A DNA stretch of 44,741 bases, taken from assembly GCA_947467315.1 (NCBI GenBank), contig CANIID010000007.1:1-44741 (forward strand), given 5' to 3'. Position 1 is the stretch's first letter; every line of letters begins with the position of its first letter. Both the position numbers and the translations under genes were made by a program. The DNA comes from Betaproteobacteria bacterium. Lineage in GTDB: Bacteria; Pseudomonadota; Gammaproteobacteria; Burkholderiales; SG8-41. The notes below the pieces were generated by a model, which was not told the DNA's origin, did not search any database, and saw nothing but the letters and a program-made list of their open reading frames with translations. Shown here piece by piece: positions 24,773 to 34,951 of the stretch.

Positions 24773-25666
24773 TCAATTACGTATCATGCTGTCCACGATA
24801 GCGCGCTCCTGCGCGATGGCGCGGCTGACGCGCTGACATTCGTCCAGGCTCACGCCGTCACGCTTGATCATCGTTTGAAATCTTTTGAGCCGCTCATCGA
24901 CTTCGCGAAAGCGCTGCCCCTCGCGAGAGTCGATCCGTCCCGCGCGCACACCGTCGTTGTAGACCTCGTACACCATCCAATGCGCGCGGCGGTTATCCGC
25001 CATGCAGCGCGCCGCCACGGACTCATAGCGCACCATGCGAATCACTTCGTCGCGTTCCCGCGCGATAGTGCCGCCGATGCGTTGGCAATCCTGATAGCTG
25101 ATGCCGTCGCGCGCGAGCTCGCTGCGTAGGCTTTGCAATCGGGCCTCCATTGTCCTGAAGCGCTGCGCTTCGCCGGGATGGATCTGGCCGTTGCGCCGCG
25201 CGCTTTCGTACATCTCCGTCACGTCCTGATGCGCCCAGCGGTTGTCCGCCATGCAGCGCGCCAGGGCCGGATCACGGCGTGACATCCGATACAGCGCATC
25301 GCGCATACGAGCGAGTTCGCTGCTGATGTATTGGCATTCGGGCAGGTTGAGTCCGTCGCGGCCCAGTTGAAAGGCGACGTTACGCAGCTGCGCGTCCATC
25401 GCATTGAACTCCTGCGCTTCGGACGGGCTAATGCGACCGGCGCGGCGCGCGCGCTCGTAATTGTCGAGCACCTCCGTGTGGGCGCGTTGATTGTCCGCGC
25501 GGCACAGGCGAATTTCTTCATACACCGACACTCTCGGCGGTGGCGGCTGTGTCGGATAGACCGTCGGTGCCGGGGCCGGTTGCGGCTGATACGCCGGTCC
25601 GGCTACGCAACCGGCAAGCAGCACGCTAAGGATGACGGGTAGCGCAGCAGCGTAGCGGAATTTCAT
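24773..25666 (-). CDS. lipoprotein with three tandem 70-residue repeats, unknown function
   Basis: A 297-residue protein. The signal peptide ends in the lipobox VLLAGC (Cys near residue 20), followed by a Pro-rich linker (YQPQPAPAPTVYPTQPPPP). The rest is three imperfect copies of one module: R(L/C)CxADNxxAHxxVxExYxxxxRxGxI...EAQxFxxMxxxL...RDGxxxxxCQ. Each copy has two cysteines that could form a disulfide; they start near residues 50, 132 and 213 by eye. ATG 25666 gives the lipoprotein signal; the frame extends upstream but without one. No known family was recognised. It should sit on an envelope membrane facing the periplasm. A border element stands 106 bases upstream. Confidence 0.85.
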   Translation of the reverse strand: MKFRYAAALPVILSVLLAGCVAGPAYQPQPAPAPTVYPTQPPPPRVSVYEEIRLCRADNQRAHTEVLDNYERARRAGRISPSEAQEFNAMDAQLRNVAFQLGRDGLNLPECQYISSELARMRDALYRMSRRDPALARCMADNRWAHQDVTEMYESARRNGQIHPGEAQRFRTMEARLQSLRSELARDGISYQDCQRIGGTIARERDEVIRMVRYESVAARCMADNRRAHWMVYEVYNDGVRAGRIDSREGQRFREVDERLKRFQTMIKRDGVSLDECQRVSRAIAQERAIVDSMIRN

Positions 25667-25772
25667 ATATACCCCTTGTCGAGTTGCAGGACTCACTCTA
25701 TCTATCAATGCGCAGGCGAGCCGCAGGTTGACGTTGCGCACGGCGCGGCAAAATCGGGCTGTAAAAAAATAC

Positions 25773-25790
25773 CATAAAAACATATGCTTA
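25773..25790 (-). repeat. AT-rich border element, copy 6
   Basis: On the minus strand it reads TAAGCATATGTTTTTATG, 15 of 18 to the consensus. It is upstream of the lipoprotein gene and in its direction. Confidence 0.7.
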
Positions 25791-25831
25791 CGAAAGTTCG
25801 GATCACGGCGTACTGGCTTGATTGGCGCAAA

Positions 25832-25863
25832 TAAAAAGGCCGGCGTTCACGTGAACGCCGGCC
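25832..25863 (-). terminator. Rho-independent terminator of the first aconitase gene
   Basis: A perfect 26-base palindrome (25838-25863) with half-site GGCCGGCGTTCAC is followed on the minus strand by a run of T (AAAAA at 25833-25837 on the plus strand). It lies 31 bases past the aconitase stop. Textbook stem and T-tail. Confidence 0.9.
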
Positions 25864-25893
25864 TCGTGTAGGAACTTGTCGCGCAATAAATAC

Positions 25894-28593
25894 TTACGTC
25901 GCAGCCCCCACCAAATCCCGCAATACGTACGGCAGAATCCCGCCGTGCTTCAGGTAATCGACCTCGATGCCGGTATCGATGCGCAGGGTGAGCGCAACGC
26001 GCTGTGTGCTGCCGTCAGCGCGCGTAATGACCATCGCTACATCCTGCAGCGGTTTGACGTTGCCGCCATTCATGCCTTCGATGGTAAACGTCTCGGTGCC
26101 GTTGATGCCAAGCGAGGTCACGCTTTCGCCCGCTTTGAATTGCAGCGGCAGCACGCCCATGCCGATCAGGTTGGCGCGGTGGATGCGCTCGAAGCTCTTG
26201 ACGATGACGGCTCTCACGCCCAGCAGTTGCACGCCTTTGGCGGCCCAGTCGCGCGAGGAACCCATGCCGTAGTCGTCACCGCCGAAGATCACCAACGGGG
26301 TGTTTTTCGCGCGGTAGATTTCGCTGGCTTCAAAGATGGTCATTTGTTCGCCGGTGGGTTGCACCTTGGTGATCGGGCCTTCGGTGCCGGGCGCGACCAT
26401 GTTGCGCAGGCGCACGTTGGCGAAGGTGCCGCGCACCATCAGTTCATGGTTGCAGCGGCGCACGCCGAAGTGGCCCCAGTCGGCAGGCGGGTGATCCTTA
26501 AACGGCTCCAGCCACTTACCCGCCGGCGTGCCCGGACGAATTTTGGTGGAGGGGCTGATGTGGTCGGTGGTGATCGAGTCGCCGAGGATCGCCAACGCGC
26601 GCGCGCCGACGATGTCGGTGACTTTGCCCGGTGTGCGGGTAACGCCGTCGAAGAACGGCGGCTCTTTGATGAAGGTGGAATTCGGGTCCCACTTATAAAC
26701 CGCGCCTTCGATGGTGGGGATGGCATCCCACAGCGCTTTGTTGCCTGACAGATCGCCGTATTCGCGGCGGAAGTGTTCGGCGTTGGCGGCGAATTTCAGC
26801 AAGGCGGCGACTTCGGCGTCGGTGGGCCACAGGTCTTTCAGGAACACCGGCTTGCCGTCTTTGTCTTTGCCCAGCGGGTCTTTGGTGAGATCGGTGCGTA
26901 TGGTGCCGGCGAGCGCGTAGGCCACCACCAGCGCCGGGCTGGCGAGGTAGTTGGCGCGCAGGTTGGCATGCACGCGGGCTTCGAAGTTGCGGTTGCCCGA
27001 GAGCACCGCTGCGGTCACCAGGTCTTTGGACACCACGGCGTCTTCGATCTTGGCATCCAGCGGACCGGCTGCGCCCATGCAGGTGGTGCAGCCGTAGGCG
27101 ACCACGCCGAAGCCGAGTTTTTCCAGCGGTTCAAGCAGGCCCGCATCGCGCAGATAGGCGGTGACGACTTTCGATCCGGGGGCGAGCGAGGTTTTGACGC
27201 GCGGATGCGGCATCAGGCCTTTTTCCATTGCGCGCTTGGCAAGCAGGCCTGCAGCGATCAGCAGTGCAGGGTTGGAGGTGTTGGTGCAGGACGTGATCGA
27301 CGCGATCAAGACGTCGCCGTGTCCCACGTCGAATGCATGGCCGGTGGCCTCGCGGCGCGTGAGATCGGCGGCTACGCGCGCGTAACCGTTTTTGTCTGTG
27401 GGTGCCGCGAACAACTTGTCGAAGTCGCGGCCCAGATCGGGCAGGCTGACACGATCTTGCGGGCGTTTCGGGCCGGACAGGCTGGGTACGATGGAATTCA
27501 GGTCGAGCTCAATCACTTGGCTGTAATCGATGTCGCCGGGCTTGGGCATGCCGAACATGCTTTGCGCTTTGAAGTACGACTCGATCGCGGCGACTTGTTC
27601 CGGCTCGCGCCCGGTGGTGCGGAAATACTCGATGGTTTTTTCATCGACCGGGAAGTAGCCCATGGTGGCGCCGTACTCGGGCGCCATGTTGGCGACGGTG
27701 CAACGGTCGGCTGCGGTCAGGGCGGTGGCGCCGGCGCCGTAAAACTCGACGAACTTGCCGACGACTTTGGCTTTGCGCATTAACTCGGTAACGGTCAGCG
27801 CGAGATCGGTGGCGGTAACGCCTTCGCGCAGCTTGCCGGTCATGTGGCAGCCCACGACATCGGGCGTGAGGAAGGCATTGGGTTGGCCCAGCATGCCGGC
27901 TTCGGCTTCGATGCCGCCCACGCCCCAAGCGACGATGCCGATGCCGTTGACCATGGTGGTGTGCGAGTCGGTGCCGAACACGGTATCGGGGAACCACACG
28001 CCGTCTTTTTCAAACACGCCGCGCGACAGATGCTCCATGTTGATCTGGTGGATGATGCCGTTGCCCGGCGGCACCACGCGCACGGTTTTGAACGCGCCCT
28101 GCGCCCATTTCACAAACGCATAACGCTCGGCATTACGCTTGAATTCGATTTCCTGATTTTTCTGTACCGCGTCGGGGCGGTTGTAGACGTCGATTTCCAC
28201 CGAGTGATCGACCACGACGTCGACAGGTACCAGCGGCTCGATATTGCCCGGCGGCACGCCGAGGCGCTCGGCTGCTTTGCGCATGGCGGACAAGTCGTTC
28301 AAGGTGCCAAAGCCGATCAAATCCTGCAGCACGATACGCACGACGATGAAGGGAATCTCCGCGGTGCGTGTGGCGTTGGGCTGCCAAGCGGCGAGCGCTT
28401 TGACGTGATCTTCGCTAACGCGCTTGCCGTCGCAGTGGCGGACGAGTGCTTCGAGCACCACGCGGATGGAGAAGGGCAGGCGGGAGATTTTTCCGAAGCC
28501 AGCGGCTTCGAGTGCGGCGAGCGAGTGATACTTGCCGCTCTTGCCTTGGGAGGGGGTGAAGTCGCGCAGGGTTTTGAAGGTGTCTTGTGCCAT
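25894..28593 (-). CDS. acnA: aconitate hydratase, AcnA type (paralogue 1)
   Basis: An 899-residue monomeric aconitase, the length of AcnA/IRP-type enzymes. It interconverts citrate and isocitrate through cis-aconitate with a 4Fe-4S cluster. Cluster ligands are in [13 protein letters not shown] and [13 protein letters not shown] (middle of the protein). [21 protein letters not shown] and [10 protein letters not shown] are conserved; the swivelling C-terminal domain has [15 protein letters not shown]. It differs from its tandem partner at several conserved places, for example MAPEYGATMGYFPVDE against [16 protein letters not shown], so it may have a shifted substrate range. It lies 146 bases downstream of paralogue 2 on the same strand and has its own terminator. 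Confidence 0.93.
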   Translation of the reverse strand: MAQDTFKTLRDFTPSQGKSGKYHSLAALEAAGFGKISRLPFSIRVVLEALVRHCDGKRVSEDHVKALAAWQPNATRTAEIPFIVVRIVLQDLIGFGTLNDLSAMRKAAERLGVPPGNIEPLVPVDVVVDHSVEIDVYNRPDAVQKNQEIEFKRNAERYAFVKWAQGAFKTVRVVPPGNGIIHQINMEHLSRGVFEKDGVWFPDTVFGTDSHTTMVNGIGIVAWGVGGIEAEAGMLGQPNAFLTPDVVGCHMTGKLREGVTATDLALTVTELMRKAKVVGKFVEFYGAGATALTAADRCTVANMAPEYGATMGYFPVDEKTIEYFRTTGREPEQVAAIESYFKAQSMFGMPKPGDIDYSQVIELDLNSIVPSLSGPKRPQDRVSLPDLGRDFDKLFAAPTDKNGYARVAADLTRREATGHAFDVGHGDVLIASITSCTNTSNPALLIAAGLLAKRAMEKGLMPHPRVKTSLAPGSKVVTAYLRDAGLLEPLEKLGFGVVAYGCTTCMGAAGPLDAKIEDAVVSKDLVTAAVLSGNRNFEARVHANLRANYLASPALVVAYALAGTIRTDLTKDPLGKDKDGKPVFLKDLWPTDAEVAALLKFAANAEHFRREYGDLSGNKALWDAIPTIEGAVYKWDPNSTFIKEPPFFDGVTRTPGKVTDIVGARALAILGDSITTDHISPSTKIRPGTPAGKWLEPFKDHPPADWGHFGVRRCNHELMVRGTFANVRLRNMVAPGTEGPITKVQPTGEQMTIFEASEIYRAKNTPLVIFGGDDYGMGSSRDWAAKGVQLLGVRAVIVKSFERIHRANLIGMGVLPLQFKAGESVTSLGINGTETFTIEGMNGGNVKPLQDVAMVITRADGSTQRVALTLRIDTGIEVDYLKHGGILPYVLRDLVGAAT

Positions 28594-28619
28594 GGTGGGC
28601 TCCAGAGATCTATTGGATA

Positions 28620-28637
28620 TAAGTATATGTTTTAAAA
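28620..28637 (+). repeat. AT-rich border element, copy 7
   Basis: The sequence is TAAGTATATGTTTTAAAA, 17 of 18 to the consensus. It lies 27 bases upstream of the first aconitase gene but points the opposite way to it, one of the few copies not oriented toward a gene start. Confidence 0.7.
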
Positions 28638-28682
28638 CAATATTCTATTGAGATGCCGCAGAGGCTGATATACCAGGAAACG

Positions 28683-28713
28683 ATCCCCTCTCCCCGCAAG
28701 CGGGGGAGGGGAT
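28683..28713 (-). terminator. C/G-rich hairpin between the aconitase genes
   Basis: The arms ATCCCCTCTCCCCGC and GCGGGGGAGGGGAT pair with a single bulged base around AA. It begins 27 bases past the stop of paralogue 2 on the minus strand. There is no clear T-tail; its role as terminator is inferred from position. It belongs with the CCCCTC-type palindromes seen at 17071 and 23774. Confidence 0.5.
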
Positions 28714-28739
28714 TGCTTGGCTTGCGCGTTTCTGTTTAC

Positions 28740-31430
28740 TTACGTCGTCATCAACTCGCGCAACACAAACGGCAGAATGCCGCCGTTTTTCAGATACTCC
28801 ACTTCAATCGGCGAATCCACACGCAGTGTCACGGTCACGTTTTGCGTGCTGCCGTCCTTGCGATGAATCACCAGCGTGACGTCTTGAAGGGGCTTCAGGT
28901 TGCCGCCTTCGACGCCGAGCAAGTCATATGACTCCGTGCCGGTAATGTTGAGCGACTGCACGCTGTCATTGCCTTTGAACTGGCACGGCAACACGCCCAT
29001 ACCCACCAGGTTGGAGCGATGGATACGCTCATAGCCGCGCGCCACAACGACTTTGACGCCGAGCATTTGCGTGCCCTTGGCGGCCCAGTCGCGCGACGAT
29101 CCCGTGCCGTATTCTTCACCACCGAATACAAACAGCGGCACTTTATCGACGTTCTGATAACGCATCGATGCTTCGTAGATGGTCATCTTGTCGCCGCTGG
29201 GCTGATGCAGCGTGACGCCACCTTCGGTGCCGGCCGCGAGTAAATTCTTGATGCGCGGGTTGGCGAACGCGCCACGCACCATCACTTCATGGTTGGTGCG
29301 GCGTGAACCGAAGCTCGACAAATCGGTGCTGCCCGCTGCGACCAGCCAATCGCCGGCGAGTGTGCCTTTGCGGATCGGCGCCACGGGACTGATGTGGTCG
29401 GTGGTGAGCTTGTTGCCAAAGATACCCAGCGCGCGGCCACCTTTGATATCGATGACCTTGGGCAACGCGGGTTTGAAGCCTTCAAACAGCGGCGGCTCGA
29501 GCATGTAAGTGGATTTCGGATCCCATTCGAACAGCGCACCCTTGGCTTCCGGAATCGCGTCCCACAGGTCTTTTGCGCCGTCGAGATTGCCGTACTCACG
29601 CTTGAAGTTGGCGCTGTCGGTGGCGAATTTCATCAACGCTTCGACTTCTTCGGGCGTGGGCCACAGGTCTTTGAGGAACACCGGCTTGCCGTCTTTGTCG
29701 TTGCCGAGCGGATCGGTGTCGACGTTTTTCAGCACCGTGCCGGCGAGCGCGAACGCCACCACCAGCGGCGGGCTCATGAGGAAGTTGGCTTTGAGCGATT
29801 GATGCACGCGCGCTTCAAAGTTGCGGTTGCCCGAGAGCACTGCGGCTGCGATCACGTCGTTTTTCACGATCACGTCTTCGAGGTCTTTATCCAGCGGGCC
29901 GGCCAGCCCCATGCAGGTGGTGCAGCCGTAGGCGACCACATGGAAGCCCAGTTGTTCCAGATACGGCAGCAGGCCCGAGCTTTTCAGATAGGCAGTGACC
30001 ACCTTGGAGCCAGGTGCCATAGAAGTCTTCACGCGCGGATGCGGCTTCATGCCTTTTTCCACGGCCTTCTTGGCAACCAGGCCGGCGGCGAGCAACACCC
30101 ACGGGTTGGATGTGTTGGTGCAGGACGTAATCGCGGCAATGCCGATATCGCCGTGGCCCACATCGGTCATGCCCGGCGTTGATACGGCATAGCGCTTGGC
30201 CATGTCGGCGGCGGGCTTGTTGTAGCCGCTTTCCGCCACGGGCTTCGCAAACAGTTCGGTAAAGCGCGCTTTGATGCCTTCGAGATTGATGCGGTCTTCC
30301 GGTTGCTTCGGGCCTGACACGCTGGGGCGCACGGTTGCCAAATCAAGCTCAACCACTTGCGAGTAATCGATGTCGCCTTTTTTCGGGATGCCATACATGC
30401 CCTGTGCTTTAAGGTAGGACTCAATCGCATCGCAATGCTCTTCGCGGCCTGACATGCGGTAGTACTCCAGCGCCTTGTCGTCAATCGCGAAAAAGCCGCA
30501 GGTCGCGCCGTAGTCGGGCGCCATGTTGGCCACCGTGGCACGGTCGGTCGGCGACAGCGATGCTGCGCCTTCGCCGAAGTATTCAACGAATTTGTTCACC
30601 ACCTTGGTTTTGCGCAGCAGTTCGGTGACGGTCAGCACGAGGTCGGTGGCGGTGACGCCAGGGTTCAACTTGCCGCTCATATGCACGCCCACCACATCGG
30701 GCGTGAGGAAGTAATACGGCTGGCCCAGCATGCCGGCTTCAGCCTCGATGCCGCCCACGCCCCACGCCAGCACGCCAATGGCGTTGACCATGGTGGTGTG
30801 CGAGTCGGTACCGACAGTGGAATCAGGATAATAGAAGCCGTCTTTTTCCCACACGCCGCGTGACAGATATTCGAGGTTGACCTGATGGCAGATGCCGTTG
30901 CCGGGGGGCACCACGCGAATGCCGGCGAATGCCTGCTTCGCCCATTTCAAAAAGGTATAACGCTCGCCATTGCGCTCGAATTCGATTTCCATGTTCTTGC
31001 GCAGCGCGTCGACTGAGTTATGTACGTCGATAACCACGGAGTGATCGACCACCAGATCCACCGGCACCAGCGGCTCGATACGCTTGGGATCGAAGTTCTG
31101 CCGCTTGGCTTCCGCGCGCATGGCCGCGAAGTCATTCAGTGCGGGGAAACCGGCCATATCCTGCAACATGATACGTGCAAGCACGAAGGGCAGTTCCTGC
31201 GTGCGCTCGCCATTGGGCTTCCAGCCGGCGAGTTCGCGCACGGCGGTTTCGGTGATCCGCTGTCCGTCACAATTGCGCAGTATGGATTCAAGCACTACGC
31301 GCAGGCTGACTGGCAGGCGCGAGACTTTGCCCAGGCCCGCTTCTTCGAGCGCGGCCAGCGAATACATTTTGCCGGTTTTGCCGGATTTAAGTTTGAATTC
31401 ACGAATGGCTTTGAACGGATCGTATGTCAT
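28740..31430 (-). CDS. acnA: aconitate hydratase, AcnA type (paralogue 2)
   Basis: An 896-residue AcnA-type aconitase. It has [15 protein letters not shown] and [13 protein letters not shown] for the 4Fe-4S cluster, [21 protein letters not shown], and [15 protein letters not shown] in the C-terminal domain. [18 protein letters not shown] matches E. coli AcnA more closely than paralogue 1 does, so this is the likelier TCA-cycle enzyme. By eye the two paralogues are clearly homologous along their full length. The start is preceded by AAAGAG and by a border element ending 9 bases upstream. Gene order (paralogue 2 then 1) suggests duplication in place or acquisition of a second specificity. Confidence 0.95.
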   Translation of the reverse strand: MTYDPFKAIREFKLKSGKTGKMYSLAALEEAGLGKVSRLPVSLRVVLESILRNCDGQRITETAVRELAGWKPNGERTQELPFVLARIMLQDMAGFPALNDFAAMRAEAKRQNFDPKRIEPLVPVDLVVDHSVVIDVHNSVDALRKNMEIEFERNGERYTFLKWAKQAFAGIRVVPPGNGICHQVNLEYLSRGVWEKDGFYYPDSTVGTDSHTTMVNAIGVLAWGVGGIEAEAGMLGQPYYFLTPDVVGVHMSGKLNPGVTATDLVLTVTELLRKTKVVNKFVEYFGEGAASLSPTDRATVANMAPDYGATCGFFAIDDKALEYYRMSGREEHCDAIESYLKAQGMYGIPKKGDIDYSQVVELDLATVRPSVSGPKQPEDRINLEGIKARFTELFAKPVAESGYNKPAADMAKRYAVSTPGMTDVGHGDIGIAAITSCTNTSNPWVLLAAGLVAKKAVEKGMKPHPRVKTSMAPGSKVVTAYLKSSGLLPYLEQLGFHVVAYGCTTCMGLAGPLDKDLEDVIVKNDVIAAAVLSGNRNFEARVHQSLKANFLMSPPLVVAFALAGTVLKNVDTDPLGNDKDGKPVFLKDLWPTPEEVEALMKFATDSANFKREYGNLDGAKDLWDAIPEAKGALFEWDPKSTYMLEPPLFEGFKPALPKVIDIKGGRALGIFGNKLTTDHISPVAPIRKGTLAGDWLVAAGSTDLSSFGSRRTNHEVMVRGAFANPRIKNLLAAGTEGGVTLHQPSGDKMTIYEASMRYQNVDKVPLFVFGGEEYGTGSSRDWAAKGTQMLGVKVVVARGYERIHRSNLVGMGVLPCQFKGNDSVQSLNITGTESYDLLGVEGGNLKPLQDVTLVIHRKDGSTQNVTVTLRVDSPIEVEYLKNGGILPFVLRELMTT

Positions 31431-31861
31431 AATTAACTCTTTAAAATCAAATAGTTATAGAAGGAAACCGTGGAAGACAAAAACTGCGGCGGTGGAGGAC
31501 TGCGGCAAACCAGGAAAGAGGGTGTCACGCAGAAGGCGATATTTTAGTCTTTTCCGGCGCGGTAGTGGTACGAAAGGCGGCTTTCACGCCATAGCGAGTT
31601 CAGATGGCGAACCAAACAATTCTTTGCCGTAGTTGTCGCGCACGCGCGTGCGTCACAAGACTACGCGACGCACGACACGCGCGGCCTCGCGGACACACGG
31701 CGGCAGCCTTCCATAAATGCACTGCGGACGCGCGCAACACAGCACCGGAATTCTTCGGTAAACTGCGGACGCGCTTGGCAAGGGAGGAGATGGCCCATGT
31801 GAAGCGCGTGTGAAAAAATGTGTAGGCGTGTCCAAACCTATCCTCAAAGAGAGAAAATCAG
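31431..31861. other. 431-base divergent intergenic region before tctB
   Basis: No gene was supported here. It separates the aconitases (minus) from tctB (plus). It contains a border element at the aconitase side, a 14-base palindrome CGCACGCGCGTGCG (31639-31652), an adjoining inverted repeat TGCGTC/GACGCA (31649-31654 and 31667-31672), and a direct repeat ACTGCGGACGCGC (31721-31733 and 31762-31774). These are plausible operator sites, unassigned. A receptor gene (tctC) that would normally stand next to tctBA is missing. Confidence 0.5.
31440..31457 (-). repeat. AT-rich border element, copy 8
   Basis: On the minus strand it reads TAACTATTTGATTTTAAA, 15 of 18 to the consensus, ending 9 bases before the aconitase paralogue 2 start and in its direction. 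TATAAC overlaps its upstream edge and could be a -10 box. Confidence 0.65.
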
Positions 31862-32326
31862 ATGGCGGACCGAATTATTTTCGTAGGTATTCTGGTGTTG
31901 GCGGGCGTGTATTTTTGGGCCACGTCGCAAATTCCCACGCTTGAAATTGGCGATCCGCTCGGACCCAAGGCATTTCCGCGGTTGCTCGGTGTGGGGCTGT
32001 TGATCTCGGCGGCAATGTTGCTGGCGGAAATGATCAAGGAGCGCAAGGCCGCGCCGGAAACCAACGAGCCTGAAGAAAAAGAAGATACCAGCACCTACAA
32101 AATCGTTGCCGGCGTGGTGGTGGCTACGGGCATCTATTTCGCACTGTTTGAAGTGCTGGGCTACGCGGTATCGACCATGCTGTTCCTGCTCGTCATGACC
32201 GCTTACTTTAACAAGGGCAAGTGGTGGACCAATGTGCTGACCGCGGTGCTCTACAGCTTTATCAGCTATTACATGTTTAGCTCGTTGCTGGGCGTGAACC
32301 TGCCGCGCGGCATTGCGCCGTTTTAA
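31862..32326 (+). CDS. tctB: TctB-family small membrane subunit of tripartite tricarboxylate transporter
   Basis: A 154-residue membrane protein with four hydrophobic segments: IIFVGILVLAGVYFWA, FPRLLGVGLLISAAMLLA, IVAGVVVATGIYFALFEVLGY and VLTAVLYSFISYYMFSSLLG. PTLEIGDPLGPKAFPRLLG is the conserved TctB loop. A charged linker (KERKAAPETNEPEEKEDT) joins segments 2 and 3. TctB is the small subunit of Na+-coupled TctABC carriers in the inner membrane. The tctA gene starts 9 bases after its stop. Confidence 0.95.
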   Translation: MADRIIFVGILVLAGVYFWATSQIPTLEIGDPLGPKAFPRLLGVGLLISAAMLLAEMIKERKAAPETNEPEEKEDTSTYKIVAGVVVATGIYFALFEVLGYAVSTMLFLLVMTAYFNKGKWWTNVLTAVLYSFISYYMFSSLLGVNLPRGIAPF

Positions 32327-32335
32327 GGAGCAGAC

Positions 32336-33844
32336 ATGGATACCTTAAACCACATCCTCAACGGCTTCGCGGTCAGCACGATGCCGATCAATCTCTGGTA
32401 CACGTTTATCGGCGTGTTTCTCGGCACCATCATCGGCGTCCTGCCGGGCATCGGGCCGTCGGCGGGCATCGCGCTGCTGATCCCGGTGACCTTCGGCATG
32501 AACCCGACTTCCGCGCTGATCATGATGTGCGGCATATACTACGGCACCAAGTACGGCGGCTCGACCACGGCAATTCTGATCCGCACGCCGGGCGAGGCGG
32601 CCTCGGTGATGACCTCCATCGACGGCTACGAGATGGCGAAGAAAGGCAGGGCCGGGGCGGCGCTCGCGGTATCCGCTATCGGTTCGTTTATCGCGGGCAC
32701 TTTGGGCGTGATAGGGCTGACCATATTTGCGGTGCCCTTGTCGTCGATGGCGCTCAAGTTCGGCCCGGCGGAGTATTTCACGCTGATGCTGTTTGCGATG
32801 ACGGCCGTCTCCACGCTGACCGGAAAATCGCCGGCGAAAGGACTACTGGCCACCATATTGGGATTGATGATTGCCACCATCGGCATTGATCTGCAAAGCG
32901 GGCAGGCGCGCTACACCATGGGCATCCCCGAGTTTCAGGACGGTGTGGGCTTCGTGGTGGTGGTGGTGGGTTTGTTCGCGGTGGCGGAAGTATTTCGCGG
33001 CCTCGAAGATATCTACAAAGGCACCGGCGCCCAGACCATGAAAATCACCGGCAAGCTGTGGCTGACTAAAGAGGAATGGATGCGTTCCATCGGCCCAATC
33101 TGGCGCGGCGGCATCATCGGCTTCATCATTGGTGTGTTGCCCGGCGCGGGCGGCACGATCGCGTCGATCATGTCGTACACCACCGAAAAACGCTTATCGA
33201 AGCACCCGGAAGAATTCGGTCATGGCGCGATTGAAGGCGTTGCCGGTCCCGAAGCGGCGAACAATTCCGATACCGCCGGCGCGATGGTGCCGCTGCTGAC
33301 ACTCGGCATTCCCGGTGGTGGCGCAACTGCGGTGCTGATGGGCGCGTTCATCATGTACGGCATACAGCCCGGCCCGCTGCTGTTTCAGAACCGGCCCGAC
33401 CTGGTGTGGGGCCTGATCAACAGCATGTATATCGGCAACGTGATGCTGCTGATTCTGAATCTGCCGCTGATCGGCATATTTGTACAACTGCTTAAAATCC
33501 CCTCGGGTATTTTGTATCCGCTGATTATTGCGATCTCGGTGATCGGCGCCTATGCCATCAACGGCAGCATGACCGATTTGTATCTGATCCTGATTTTCGG
33601 CGTGGTCGGGTATGTGTTCGACAAGATTGACATACCGGTCGCGCCACTGGTGCTGTCACTGGTGCTGGGCGGCATGATGGAGCAATCGTTCCGGCAGGCG
33701 ATGACGATCTCCGGCGGGCATCCGAAAATATTCTTCGGCAGCGTGATCACCGTAACGCTGATCGTGATGTCGGTGGTGTCCATCCTGCTGCCGTTCATCC
33801 TCCCGATGCTGAAAAAATACAAAGAAGACGGTAAAGACGAGTAG
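32336..33844 (+). CDS. tctA: TctA-family large permease subunit of tripartite tricarboxylate transporter
   Basis: A 502-residue permease with about 11 or 12 membrane segments. [21 protein letters not shown] and [20 protein letters not shown] are the duplicated TctA signatures, and [21 protein letters not shown] and GTGAQTMKI-type loops fit. TctA moves the carboxylate delivered by a Bug receptor, driven by an ion gradient. TAAGGAGCAGAC before the ATG is a strong ribosome-binding site. It is the only TctA in the window against seven intact receptors, so several receptors may share it. Confidence 0.96.
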   Translation: MDTLNHILNGFAVSTMPINLWYTFIGVFLGTIIGVLPGIGPSAGIALLIPVTFGMNPTSALIMMCGIYYGTKYGGSTTAILIRTPGEAASVMTSIDGYEMAKKGRAGAALAVSAIGSFIAGTLGVIGLTIFAVPLSSMALKFGPAEYFTLMLFAMTAVSTLTGKSPAKGLLATILGLMIATIGIDLQSGQARYTMGIPEFQDGVGFVVVVVGLFAVAEVFRGLEDIYKGTGAQTMKITGKLWLTKEEWMRSIGPIWRGGIIGFIIGVLPGAGGTIASIMSYTTEKRLSKHPEEFGHGAIEGVAGPEAANNSDTAGAMVPLLTLGIPGGGATAVLMGAFIMYGIQPGPLLFQNRPDLVWGLINSMYIGNVMLLILNLPLIGIFVQLLKIPSGILYPLIIAISVIGAYAINGSMTDLYLILIFGVVGYVFDKIDIPVAPLVLSLVLGGMMEQSFRQAMTISGGHPKIFFGSVITVTLIVMSVVSILLPFILPMLKKYKEDGKDE

Positions 33845-33871
33845 CGAATTCGCGCTCGGTGAGGGCGAATT

Positions 33872-33889
33872 TATGTCTTTGTTTTTAAA
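33872..33889 (+). repeat. AT-rich border element, copy 9
   Basis: The sequence is TATGTCTTTGTTTTTAAA, 15 of 18 to the consensus. It lies between tctA and the reductase gene, ending 8 bases before GTG 33898. Confidence 0.65.
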
Positions 33890-33897
33890 AATTCTTT

Positions 33898-34950
33898 GTG
33901 CCTAAGCGCATAGCGGTTGTGGGCGCTGGTGCCATCGGCGGTTACGCCGGTGCGCACATGACGCGCGCGGGTCACGCTGTCACGCTGGTCGATGCATGGC
34001 CGGAACACGTTGAGGCCATGCGCTGCGACGGGCTGCACATTTCGGGCATGACGCCTGCTGAAACGGTCAACGTGAAGGTTAACGCGCTACACATCAGCGA
34101 CGTGCAGCGGGTGGTGAAAGAGGCGCCGTTTGACATCGTGTTCATGTGCGTGAAGTCATACGACACGGTGTGGGCCACGCACCTCATCAAAGACTATCTT
34201 GCGCCCGGCGGCTATGTAGTGTCGCTGCAAAACTGCATTAACGAAGAACGTATCGCGGGTGTAGTCGGTTGGGGCAAGGTGATGGGTTGCATTGCCAGCC
34301 TGATTGCGGCAGAGCTGGTGGCGCCGGGACGTATCAAGCGCACCATACATTTAGGCGGCGCTGAGCATATTGTGTATCGCGTGGGGGAAGTACATGGCCG
34401 GCACACGGCGCGCGCGCAGGCAGTCGCCGATTTATTGTCGGCGGCCGACAGCAGCAAAGTGACCGCCAATCTGTGGGGCGAACGCTGGTCGAAGCTGGTG
34501 ATTAACTCGATGCGCAATGGCTTGTCCGCCGCCACGGGGTTAAGCGGCAACGAACGCGATGGCCGCATAGACACGCGGCGCTTGTCGATACGCCTGGGTT
34601 CGGAAGCGGTGCGCGTGGGGCAGGCGCTGGGATTTAATCTCGAAACCATGCTGGGCATGGAACCGGAAACGCTGGCGCGCGCGGGCGAGGGCAGCGGTGA
34701 CGCGCTGACGGAAATCGAGAACGTGTTGATCGAGGGTTCCAAAGGCCGCGACGACGATCAGCGTCCGTCGATGGGGCAGGATATGTTCAAGGGCCGCCGT
34801 ACGGAAACGGACTTCATCAATGGCTTCGTGGCGGACAAAGGCGCTGAAATTGGCGTGCCTGCGCTGACGCACGCCAAAATGAATGAGGCCGTGAAGCGCG
34901 TCGAGCGCGGCGAAGTCCAAGCCAGCGCGGAAATCGTCCAGGGGTTTTGA
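33898..34950 (+). CDS. ketopantoate reductase family (ApbA/PanE-like) oxidoreductase
   Basis: A 350-residue NADP-dependent reductase of the ApbA/PanE family. The Rossmann motif is KRIAVVGAGAIGGYAGAHM at the N-terminus. FMCVKSYDTVWA holds the catalytic-domain Lys equivalent, and RWSKLVINSMRNGLSAATG contains the K-x3-N substrate site. RPSMGQDMFKGRRTETDFINGF matches the conserved C-terminal SMxxDxxxGRxTExxxxxG. It starts at GTG; an ATG at 33873 gives only a 10-codon frame. Its stop is 1 base before the LeuC-like start, so it works with that enzyme, and the true substrate is probably a branched 2-keto acid rather than pantoate precursors. Confidence 0.92.
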   Translation: MPKRIAVVGAGAIGGYAGAHMTRAGHAVTLVDAWPEHVEAMRCDGLHISGMTPAETVNVKVNALHISDVQRVVKEAPFDIVFMCVKSYDTVWATHLIKDYLAPGGYVVSLQNCINEERIAGVVGWGKVMGCIASLIAAELVAPGRIKRTIHLGGAEHIVYRVGEVHGRHTARAQAVADLLSAADSSKVTANLWGERWSKLVINSMRNGLSAATGLSGNERDGRIDTRRLSIRLGSEAVRVGQALGFNLETMLGMEPETLARAGEGSGDALTEIENVLIEGSKGRDDDQRPSMGQDMFKGRRTETDFINGFVADKGAEIGVPALTHAKMNEAVKRVERGEVQASAEIVQGF

Positions 34951-34951
34951 C

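Noticed and set aside
25894-28593. AcnD-type 2-methylcitrate dehydratase
   Set aside because: The length and the motifs I can see are AcnA-type and no prp genes are nearby. A changed specificity is possible but cannot be claimed.
33873-33905. ATG 33873 as start of the reductase gene or a leader peptide
   Set aside because: It is out of frame with the reductase and gives only 10 codons, most of them from the border element. GTG 33898 opens the Rossmann motif directly.
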